Position numbers and translations under genes: made by a program. The notes beneath the pieces were generated by a model. That model was not told the DNA's origin. It did no database searches and saw only the letters and a list, made by a program, of their open reading frames with translations. From assembly GCA_017550775.1 (NCBI GenBank), contig JAFZOA010000155.1:1-6039 (forward strand): DNA of 6,039 bases, read 5' to 3'. Positions 1 through 6,039 of the stretch are shown here, piece by piece. Every line of letters starts with the position of its first letter. Position 1 is the first letter of the stretch. The stretch comes from Ruminiclostridium sp. GTDB taxonomy: Bacteria > Bacillota_A > Clostridia > Oscillospirales > Ruminococcaceae.

Positions 1-779
1 CAGCCCGAAACCACGAGAACAGAGTTGCTGATAGCAAGACCCGCGAACGCCGCCGCAAGACCCGAGAACGCGTTGAGCAGCGAGATTATTACGGGCATAT
101 CGCCGCCGCCGATCGCGATGACCATTGTGAAGCCGAGGATAAGGAATGCCGCCGTAACAACGATTATTCCGATCATGCCCACCGTCGCGTCAAGCAGACC
201 CGCGATATTGAGCGCGTACAGACATACTCCCGCAAGTCCGATGAAGGCGAGTATGCCGTTGATCGCGTTCTTGCCGGGAATGTTGATGTTCTTCTTGAAC
301 ATCTTGCCGGAAAGCTTGCCCCATGCGACTACCGAGCCCGTAAACGCAATAGCGCCTATCGCTACGGTAAGTCCGAGAGCTATCGACGAGAACACGTTCA
401 CAGAGTCGTCGGTGAGGTACTGTGTGAGTGCTACGAGCAGCGACGACAGACCGCCGAAGCCGTTGAACAGAGCGACGAGCTGCGGCATTCCGGTCATCTC
501 GACCTTCTTTGCCCATACCGCGCCGATGATACCGCCGAGCAGTACCGCGACTATCGCCCAGATGTACGCGTTTTTGAGCGGAGTGTTAAGGAGCGTGTCG
601 GTGACCTTCTTTTCGAGCAGTACCGTGACTACCGCGATAAGCATACCCACCGAGGACATAAGATTTCCTTTGCGGGCGGTGTCCGCCTTTCCGAGAAGCT
701 TAATGCCTCTGATGAAAAGCACCGCGGAGACCATATAAAGTATAGTTGTCAGTATTACACTGACGCTTTCCCAGTTCAC
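1..779 (-). CDS. pntB: NAD(P) transhydrogenase subunit beta, N-terminal part (cut by window edge)
   Basis: Beta subunit of the proton-translocating transhydrogenase: membrane domain II, with the NADP(H)-binding domain III lying beyond the window. The 259 visible codons are strongly hydrophobic, with about eight membrane segments. Family motifs are readable: KKVEMTGMPQLVALFNGFGG at residues 91-110, FTGSVVAWGKLSGK at 146-159, and IGGGDMPVIISLLNAFSG at 223-240. Asn106 lies where E. coli PntB has the proton-channel His91. The full family length is about 460 residues, so roughly 55% is present. The start is a GTG (777-779) whose last two bases are shared with the pntA2 TGA stop. A GGGAG at 790-794 lies 10 nt upstream. 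An ATG at codon 16 is possible but would cut into the first membrane helix. Third gene of the pnt operon. Confidence 0.95.
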   Translation of the reverse strand, partial: MNWESVSVILTTILYMVSAVLFIRGIKLLGKADTARKGNLMSSVGMLIAVVTVLLEKKVTDTLLNTPLKNAYIWAIVAVLLGGIIGAVWAKKVEMTGMPQLVALFNGFGGLSSLLVALTQYLTDDSVNVFSSIALGLTVAIGAIAFTGSVVAWGKLSGKMFKKNINIPGKNAINGILAFIGLAGVCLYALNIAGLLDATVGMIGIIVVTAAFLILGFTMVIAIGGGDMPVIISLLNAFSGLAAAFAGLAISNSVLVVSG

Positions 780-1084
780 TTCTTACCGTCTCCCTTCTTC
801 TTGAACATCTCTAACATTCTGTCGGTGACCATGTAGCCGCCGATAACGTTTATCGCCGCGAGCAGTATCGCCACAAAGCCGAAGATCGCGCCGACAAGTC
901 CGTCCGTGTGAAGCGCTACGGCAGTCGCCGATATAGCGCCAACTATCGTGATACCCGAGATCGCGTTCGTACCCGACATGAGCGGGGTGTGAAGCTGCGA
1001 CGGGACTTTGGATATCAGCTCAACGCCGAGAAATCCCGCGATGACGAACACGAAAACGAGCAGTAATATCTCTCCTACAGTCAT
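776..1084 (-). CDS. pntA2: NAD(P) transhydrogenase subunit alpha-2 (small membrane subunit)
   Basis: A 102-residue membrane protein corresponding to the C-terminal membrane part of the fused E. coli PntA. It is a separate gene, as in Rhodospirillum rubrum (PntAB). Three hydrophobic stretches are visible, about residues 4-22, 43-59 and 62-88. The conserved loop VPSQLHTPLMSGTNAISG lies at 27-44 and the C-terminus is lysine-rich and cytoplasmic-looking. With PntB it forms proton-conducting domain II. The ATG begins immediately after the pntA1 TAA. Its Shine-Dalgarno, AAGGGGGAT, lies inside the last pntA1 codons, and its stop overlaps the pntB GTG. These junctions point to a tightly coupled operon with balanced subunit synthesis. 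Alternative symbol: pntAB. Confidence 0.95.
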   Translation of the reverse strand: MTVGEILLLVFVFVIAGFLGVELISKVPSQLHTPLMSGTNAISGITIVGAISATAVALHTDGLVGAIFGFVAILLAAINVIGGYMVTDRMLEMFKKKGDGKK

Positions 1085-2215
1085 TTACTTATCCCCCTTG
1101 AATCTGTCATGTATGATCTTACCGCCCTGTGTGAGCAGACAACCCTTCATTATCTCGTCCTCAAGCTTCACATCAAGCTCTTTAGTCTCCTTGTTGTAGA
1201 AGTGAGTGAGGAACGCGGTGAAGTTACCGGAAAGCATCTTTGAAGCGTCATAAGGCACCTGTCTTTCGAGCAGATCGCCGGACATGATGATGACGCCGTT
1301 GTCGGTAACGACTTCCTCGAAAAGCTTCGAGCCCTCGACGTTGCCGCCTGTGGAAACAGCCATATCAACTACCACAGCGCCGGGCTTCATGCGGTCAAGC
1401 ACATCCTTGCCGATAAGGCGGGGAGCCTTTCTTCCGAACACCTTTGCGGTGGTGATGACAATGTCGGAGCGCTCGCAGACCTTAGCCTGAGCTTCCTTCT
1501 GCTTGGCGAGCTGCTCGGGGGTAAGCTCCTTCGCATAGCCCTGGTCGGTCTGACCCATTTCGCCGAGGTCGATCTTCACGAAGCTCGCGCCCAGCGACTT
1601 GACCTGATCTTCTACGACCGGTCTCGTGTCGAATGCGTCAACTCTCGCACCGAGGCGCTTTGCCGTTGCAATAGCCTGTAATCCCGCAACGCCTACGCCG
1701 ATTATGAACGCACGGGCGGGGTTGATCGTGCCGGACGGCGTCACCATCATCGGGAGTATCTTCGGCATTCTCGCCGCCGCGTTCACTACCGCCACATATC
1801 CCGCAAGGGAAGTCTGGGACGACTGAACGTCCATTTTCTGCGCCAGCGTGGTACGCGGTATCATTTCCAGCGAGACCGCCTGTAAGCCCGCCGCCGCCAT
1901 TTTATTCAGCAGCTCCTTCTCGTTGAAGGGGTCGAGGTAGCTCAGATGCAGCGTGTTCTTCTCTATCCCCTCAATGCTCTCGGGCTTCATGATACGCAGA
2001 ACAATATCGCTGCCCTTATAGCCCTCCTCGTTGGAAGCCACAAGAACAGCGCCTGCTTTCTCATAAGCCTCGTCATTGAAGCCGCTTTTTTTGCCTGTAC
2101 CCTTTACCGCCTTGATCTCGTACCCCATGCCGATGAGCTTCTTTACATCATCGGGTATCAGAGCGGTACGCGTTTCAAGCGGATCTGTCTCTTTGCATAA
2201 CAGAATTTTTTTCAT
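1085..2215 (-). CDS. pntA1: NAD(P) transhydrogenase subunit alpha-1 (NAD(H)-binding domain I)
   Basis: Soluble NAD(H)-binding domain I of the proton-pumping transhydrogenase, 376 residues, close to the split R. rubrum PntAA (384). The N-terminal alanine-dehydrogenase-like domain begins MKKILLCKETDPLETRTAL. The RQD loop that contacts domain III appears as R121, Q126, D129 and S132, with spacing identical to R. rubrum R127/Q132/D135/S138. The nucleotide-binding glycine motif is GVGVAG at 173-178, and Asp196 ends the second strand (typical of NAD rather than NADP). The mobile loop Tyr is in GYAKE (Tyr227). VVVDMAVSTGGN at 281-292 is also family-typical. An AAAGGAGA (2229-2236) lies 13 nt before the ATG and a weaker AAAGG lies closer. 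First gene of the operon. I see no consensus promoter between it and the terminator-like hairpin upstream, so transcription may depend on readthrough. Confidence 0.97.
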   Translation of the reverse strand: MKKILLCKETDPLETRTALIPDDVKKLIGMGYEIKAVKGTGKKSGFNDEAYEKAGAVLVASNEEGYKGSDIVLRIMKPESIEGIEKNTLHLSYLDPFNEKELLNKMAAAGLQAVSLEMIPRTTLAQKMDVQSSQTSLAGYVAVVNAAARMPKILPMMVTPSGTINPARAFIIGVGVAGLQAIATAKRLGARVDAFDTRPVVEDQVKSLGASFVKIDLGEMGQTDQGYAKELTPEQLAKQKEAQAKVCERSDIVITTAKVFGRKAPRLIGKDVLDRMKPGAVVVDMAVSTGGNVEGSKLFEEVVTDNGVIIMSGDLLERQVPYDASKMLSGNFTAFLTHFYNKETKELDVKLEDEIMKGCLLTQGGKIIHDRFKGDK

Positions 2216-2247
2216 TTGCCTTTAACTATCTCCTTTCGATTTTACGG

Positions 2248-2267
2248 CTCCGCTATCTTTAACGGAG
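2248..2267 (-). promoter_or_regulatory. Stem-loop just upstream of the pntA1 ribosome site
   Basis: In the transcript this reads CTCCGTTA, loop AAGA, TAGCGGAG: an 8-bp stem with one G-U pair, ending 11 nt before the AAAGGAGA of pntA1. Just 5' of it, GGAGACTCCG (2262-2271) is exactly complementary to CGGAGTCTCC in the centre of the terminator-like hairpin. An alternative pairing that opens one or both hairpins is therefore possible. It may be an RNA-processing or translation-control element; no known family is recognised. Confidence 0.4.
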
Positions 2268-2284
2268 TCTCCTGCAGTCGGCTG

Positions 2285-2329
2285 AAAAAAACAAATCTGA
2301 GCAGCACCCCGGAGACTCCGGGGTACCGC
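2285..2329 (-). terminator. Strong intrinsic terminator or attenuator upstream of pnt
   Basis: Read on the minus strand, GCGGTACCCCGGA pairs with TCCGGGGTGCTGC across a three-base loop. The stem has 13 bp, two of them G-U (plus-strand arms 2301-2313 and 2317-2329). Five bases later the transcript runs into TTTGTTTTTTT (2285-2295). This is the normal shape of a rho-independent terminator for leftward transcription. It lies 15 nt after the stop of the 42-codon frame and about 70 nt before pntA1. It could end the gdhA and small-ORF transcripts. Because no convincing separate pnt promoter is visible, it could instead act as an attenuator. Confidence 0.8.
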
Positions 2330-2344
2330 CTGATCTTTACTGTC

Positions 2345-2473
2345 TCAATCCCACGTTTCGGTGTCCTGCGAAAAAGCGCTGTTCGCGGCATTATCGCTGT
2401 CCTCATGCGTGAGTGTTTCCCCGATATACATACCGGGGTGCTCGTTGATCGGAACAAAATAATTCTTTTCCAT
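2345..2473 (-). CDS. Small 42-residue protein or leader peptide upstream of pnt, unrecognised
   Basis: A 42-codon frame, ATG at 2471-2473 and TGA at 2345-2347, encoding a polar, acidic peptide that starts MEKNYFVPINEHPGMYIGET and ends TWD. It has no signal peptide, membrane segment, cysteine motif or run of a single regulatory amino acid. The case for translation is good: GGAGGAA (2478-2484) sits 6 nt before the ATG, a perfect-consensus promoter lies just upstream and a terminator-like hairpin just downstream, so it is a complete small transcription unit. Codons 11-18 contain a hairpin (2419-2438: CCCCGGTA, loop TGTA, TATCGGGG) whose 5' part can also pair with the downstream terminator. It may be a free small protein or a leader peptide whose translation affects pnt expression. 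I do not recognise the sequence. Confidence 0.65.
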   Translation of the reverse strand: MEKNYFVPINEHPGMYIGETLTHEDSDNAANSAFSQDTETWD

Positions 2474-2489
2474 ACTATTCCTCCGACAC

Positions 2490-2506
2490 GGGGAAGGTTC
2501 TTCCCC
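2490..2506 (-). promoter_or_regulatory. 5'-end stem-loop of the small transcript
   Basis: The transcript predicted from the promoter at 2512-2540 starts around 2505-2507. It opens almost at once with GGGGAAG, loop AAC, CTTCCCC: a perfect 7-bp stem. It ends 5 nt before the GGAGG of the 42-codon frame. A hairpin at the extreme 5' end is a common way to protect mRNA from 5'-dependent decay. Its closeness to the ribosome site could also affect translation. Confidence 0.5.
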
Positions 2507-2511
2507 TGATC

Positions 2512-2540
2512 ATTATAGAACGCCGTTCACCGATTGTCAA
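2512..2540 (-). promoter_or_regulatory. Perfect-consensus housekeeping sigma promoter
   Basis: On the minus strand TTGACA (2535-2540) is followed after exactly 17 bases by TATAAT (2512-2517), a full match to the vegetative sigma consensus. The predicted start is near 2505. The -35 box begins only 7 bases after the gdhA stop codon (2548-2550). A second TTGACA (2542-2547) lies directly in front of it, so TTGACAA occurs twice in tandem. This promoter serves the 42-codon frame and, by readthrough, probably pntA1-pntA2-pntB. A promoter this strong is usually restrained by something, which suits the terminator downstream. Confidence 0.85.
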
Positions 2541-2547
2541 TTGTCAA

Positions 2548-4172
<1,625 letters not shown>

Positions 4173-4178
4173 CAATAT

Positions 4179-4207
4179 ATTTTACAATATACACGCCTGA
4201 TTGTCAA
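4179..4207 (-). promoter_or_regulatory. gdhA: gdhA promoter
   Basis: TTGACA (4202-4207), a 17-base spacer and TAAAAT (4179-4184) on the minus strand give 11 of 12 matches to the vegetative consensus. The transcription start is predicted near 4172. The surrounding sequence is AT-rich, unlike the GC-rich genes on either side. It begins with the same TTGACAATC as the promoter behind gdhA. Confidence 0.75.
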
Positions 4208-4215
4208 TTTGACAA
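4201..4215. promoter_or_regulatory. Palindrome over the gdhA -35 box, candidate operator
   Basis: TTGTCAA-T-TTGACAA is a perfect inverted repeat with 7-base arms and a one-base centre. One arm is the -35 element of the gdhA promoter. A dimeric regulator bound here would block or reposition RNA polymerase. No regulator can be named from the sequence; the similarity to a -35 box alone could produce part of the symmetry. Confidence 0.35.
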
Positions 4216-4254
4216 ACACATCAAAATTCAGACATTTTACCGTTTGCTAACGAC

Positions 4255-5035
4255 TTATTTCCCGTTTTTGCGAAGCTCCGACGGGCGCTTTCCCGTTCGC
4301 TTCCTGAACTCCGAGGTGAAGTAGTCCGCCGTTGCAAATCCGAGCATTTCCCCGACCTCGTGCACCTTGTATCTTCCCGTTCCGAGAAGCCGCTGGGCAT
4401 ACATCATGCGAAAGCGTTTGTAGAACTCCCCGAACGTCATACCGGTATGCTGTCGGAACAGCCTTCCGAAGTAATCCTTGTTGAAGCCGAACTACGCGGC
4501 GGCAGTCTGGATCGTGACCACCTTGCCCTCGTTCGCGGAGATGAACTCCCCGAGCGTCTTTATGAACACGGCATCCTGTTCGCCTGTCGCGAGCTCAGCG
4601 AAGAAATCCTTCACGGCGAGCCGGTATTCGCTGCACGCGTCGTCGGTCTTGATATGCTTCACCGCCCTGTCGAGAGCTTCACGAAGCTTGGTCTCGGAAG
4701 CGGGCTCGGTTATGTAGTCGAGCACCCCGCTCAGAAAACATTCCCGCATCTTCTCCGCGTCGTTCCCGGAGCCGAGGACTATCACGGCGGGGGGCTGCTG
4801 TATGGCGGAAAGCCCCTTCGCAAGCTTTGCCGCGTCCATTCCGGGTGGCTCGTCGCGGCATACCACAAGGTCAACGTGAGTGCTTTGTATGTAACGCTCG
4901 GCGCTGCGCTCGGTGATCGCCTGTCCGACTATCTCAAATCCCGCCTCGCGCCAGACGTAGCTGTGCTTGTACTCCGCGAGGGATTCGGGGTCTGCGTCCG
5001 CTATGAGAAGCCTGAAACGTACCGCTATACCTCAT
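4255..5035 (-). pseudogene. Receiver plus AraC-type response regulator, disrupted
   Basis: One frame (5031 down to 4255) encodes a receiver-like domain (RLLIADADPE through KLREALDRA) followed by a complete AraC/XylS double helix-turn-helix, visible as FGFNKDYFGRLFRQHTGMTF and LGFATADYFTSEFRKRTGK. It is broken in two ways. First, the frame contains no ATG, GTG or TTG between an upstream TGA (5032-5034) and codon GTG 4864-4866, which would delete most of the receiver. A well-placed ATG (5033-5035), with GGAAGG upstream and overlapping the previous gene's end, is one base out of frame. Second, an amber TAG (4492-4494) interrupts the first helix-turn-helix after IQTAAA, and homology continues in the same frame. 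The receiver also lacks the usual phosphorylated Asp (Arg there) and the conserved Lys (Glu there). Best read as a decaying partner of the ANTAR gene; a sequencing error or recoding is less likely because there are two lesions. Confidence 0.8.
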
Positions 5036-5597
5036 CACTCCCTTCCGAAATTATCTCCCTGCACACCTCATCAATGCTTGACTGTGAGTTCATAGCCCTG
5101 CGCAGTATGTACCTGTGCGCGTCGTTCTCGGTCATTCCGCGGGTCTCGATAAGCACGAGCTTTGCCCTGCTCATGAGCTTAAGCTCGTCGTTCTTGCGTT
5201 CAAGCTCGGTTATCCGCGCGCGCATTCCGGCGCTCTTGCCGTAGAAGGACGAAAGGAGCTCCGCCGCAAGTATGAGGTTTGAGCGGGAGACCGGGCGTTT
5301 GAGGATATAGACGTTGTCGTTCACGAGCCTTTCACGCGCGCTGTCGGGAATGTCCGGGCGCACCACCGCGCAGACCGGCACATCGACCTTCCCCGCGAGC
5401 TCGTCGAGCAGCTTTATCCCCGACTCGTCCGCAAGCGGGAGCGAGATGAAGAACACCGAGAAGCTGTCGGGGTCAAGCGCTCTTACCGCGCCCGCTTCGG
5501 TTACGGCGGTGATGTCGTACCCGTCCGCGCCGAGCATTTCCGAATAGGTCGTGCAGGCTTTGGCGGTTCCCGCAGCTATAAGTATCTTTCTTTTCAC
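5025..5597 (-). CDS. ANTAR-domain response regulator (RNA-binding antiterminator type)
   Basis: A 190-residue protein with a receiver-like domain (about 1-120), a coiled linker (about 124-140) and an ANTAR domain (about 140-185). The ANTAR signature is clear: RAKLVLIETRGMTENDAHRY, then LRRAMNSQSSIDEVCREII. ANTAR proteins bind paired hairpins in leader RNAs and prevent premature termination, often at nitrogen-metabolism genes. The receiver is degenerate: the acidic pair after the first strand is AAG, and Phe50 is at the expected phospho-Asp position (FFISLPLADESG). Phosphorylation is therefore doubtful, as in some other ANTAR regulators. The start is GTG (5595-5597) with AAAGGGGGGAG (5605-5615) 7 nt upstream. 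The stop is TAG, and the next regulator follows with overlap, suggesting a two-gene operon. Its RNA targets are not evident here, though the neighbouring gdhA leader is the obvious place to look. Confidence 0.88.
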   Translation of the reverse strand: MKRKILIAAGTAKACTTYSEMLGADGYDITAVTEAGAVRALDPDSFSVFFISLPLADESGIKLLDELAGKVDVPVCAVVRPDIPDSARERLVNDNVYILKRPVSRSNLILAAELLSSFYGKSAGMRARITELERKNDELKLMSRAKLVLIETRGMTENDAHRYILRRAMNSQSSIDEVCREIISEGSDEV

Positions 5598-5620
5598 ACG
5601 ACAGCTCCCCCCTTTACGAG

Positions 5621-5655
5621 TTTACAGTTTACAGTTTACAGGTTACAGTTTAGGC
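5621..5655. repeat. 7-bp tandem repeat (TTTACAG)
   Basis: Plus strand: three exact copies of TTTACAG (5621-5641), then GTTACAG and TTTAGGC, which diverge. The minus strand reads CTGTAAA. It lies 5 bases upstream of the Shine-Dalgarno of the ANTAR gene, where copy-number change would alter promoter or leader spacing. No function is shown by the sequence. Confidence 0.8.
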
Positions 5656-5845
5656 TATACCACACAAAGATTGTGCTTGTATTGTGCAGTCGAATTTAAC
5701 GTCAGTTTGGCTAAAAGACACGCAGGCTTGCTGGCGCAAGTCAAGTGGATTTTGGGCAATATGACGGAAAAGGCGCAAGCAAGACAAGTGCAAAGGCACC
5801 AGCCGTGCTTTGTACGGTATTGTCTTTACAGTTGCCGGAGGTCAT
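5656..5845. other. Intergenic stretch without a supported gene
   Basis: About 190 bases between the pyrG tail remnant and the tandem repeat. I found no protein frame with a ribosome site or familiar motif and no consensus promoter. Minor structure is present: CAAAGCAC/GTGCCTTTG with a one-base bulge (5791-5812), CTTGC/GCAAG around a 4-base loop (5737-5750), and CACAA/TTGTG (about 5664-5676). None is followed by a convincing T tract in the leftward direction, so a pyrG terminator could not be assigned. The promoter of the ANTAR gene probably lies here; TGGTATAGC (about 5653-5661) is a weak extended -10 candidate. Confidence 0.5.
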
Positions 5846-5899
5846 CGCAGCCGCTATGAACCCCATAAACAGGTGCGCCGGTGTCTCCGATTCCGTCTG
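5846..5899 (-). pseudogene. Decayed second copy of the pyrG C-terminal tail
   Basis: Directly after the pyrG stop, and in the same frame, the sequence reads ETPAHLFMGFIAAAM. It aligns with the pyrG tail [14 protein letters not shown], and both resemble the family consensus HPLF.GFI.AA. At DNA level CGCAGCCG is shared exactly, and 21 of the first 26 plus-strand bases match between 5846-5871 and 5930-5955. The two copies are 84 bases apart, an exact number of codons. It has no start and lies behind the TAA, so it is probably not translated. It may be a partial tandem duplication, or the original gene end displaced by recombination. Confidence 0.6.
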
Positions 5900-6039
5900 T
5901 TACTTAGTGGAGTCGTCAGCTTTCTTCCTCGCAGCCGTTATCAATCCTAAAAACAACGCGTGCGGTCGATTCGGTCTCGACTTGAACTCCGGGTGGAACT
6001 GCACCGCGACGAAGAACGGGTGCTCCGGTATCTCGACTA
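5900..6039 (-). CDS. pyrG: CTP synthase, C-terminal 45 residues (cut by window edge)
   Basis: Glutamine-dependent CTP synthase makes CTP from UTP, ATP and glutamine in the cytoplasm. Only the end of the glutamine amidotransferase domain is present: [20 protein letters not shown], followed by [20 protein letters not shown] and DDSTK, then TAA (5900-5902). The FHPEF motif carries the catalytic His and Glu of the amidotransferase triad (His515 and Glu517 in E. coli). The tail after [11 protein letters not shown] agrees with the Bacillus subtilis enzyme. About 490 upstream codons lie outside the window. The stop is followed in frame by a degraded repeat of the same tail. Confidence 0.93.
   Translation of the reverse strand, partial: VEIPEHPFFVAVQFHPEFKSRPNRPHALFLGLITAARKKADDSTK

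Noticed and set aside
25..738. Long open frame on the plus strand opposite pntB
   Set aside because: It is antisense to clear transhydrogenase motifs, has low-complexity Ala/Ser/Pro/Thr composition and no ribosome site.
2216..2509. Plus-strand frame across the pnt leader
   Set aside because: It is antisense to the promoter, hairpins and 42-codon frame, and has no ribosome site or recognisable motif.
4360..5244. 294-codon open frame on the plus strand opposite the two regulators
   Set aside because: The opposite strand carries recognisable receiver, AraC and ANTAR domains; this frame shows no motif and crosses two genes.
5551..5859. 102-codon plus-strand frame across the tandem repeat
   Set aside because: It begins inside the ANTAR gene on the other strand and runs through repeat sequence with no motif or ribosome site.

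Overview
The window looks like ordinary chromosome from a moderately GC-rich Gram-positive anaerobe, most likely a gut Clostridium relative of the Ruminococcus/Oscillospiraceae type. This is inferred from the strong GGAGG ribosome sites, the clostridial NADP-type glutamate dehydrogenase, the split three-gene transhydrogenase and the ANTAR regulator; nothing here fixes the species. Every gene I can support is on the minus strand, so the window is best read from its right end to its left.

Layout from 6039 down to 1. First comes the last 45 codons of CTP synthase (pyrG, stop at 5900-5902). It is followed in the same frame by a decayed second copy of the tail of that gene (5846-5899). About 190 bases without a recognisable gene and a 7-bp tandem repeat (5621-5655) follow. 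Next is an ANTAR RNA-binding regulator (5025-5597), then a receiver/AraC-type response regulator that is broken twice: it has no usable start codon in its frame and an amber stop inside its DNA-binding domain (4255-5035). A gap of about 370 bases then holds the gdhA promoter (TTGACA-17-TAAAAT) and a leader of about 290 nt. gdhA itself (2548-3882) is intact. Directly behind its stop codon is a perfect-consensus promoter (TTGACA-17-TATAAT). It drives a small unit made of a 5'-end hairpin, a 42-codon reading frame with an excellent Shine-Dalgarno, and a strong terminator-like hairpin with a T-rich tail. The split proton-translocating transhydrogenase pntA1-pntA2-pntB follows (2215 down to 1, pntB cut by the window edge).

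Function. Transhydrogenase uses the proton gradient to move hydride from NADH to NADP+, and GdhA uses NADPH to fix ammonium into glutamate. The two units therefore form a coherent NADPH/ammonium assimilation block. ANTAR proteins often regulate nitrogen genes by antitermination, and CTP synthase consumes glutamine, so the neighbourhood leans to nitrogen metabolism.

The most interesting part is the 2216-2547 interval. The small reading frame, the terminator and an alternative 10-bp pairing between them resemble an attenuator controlling pnt, and I recognise no known riboswitch there. The twice-disabled regulator and the duplicated pyrG tail are the other points worth checking.
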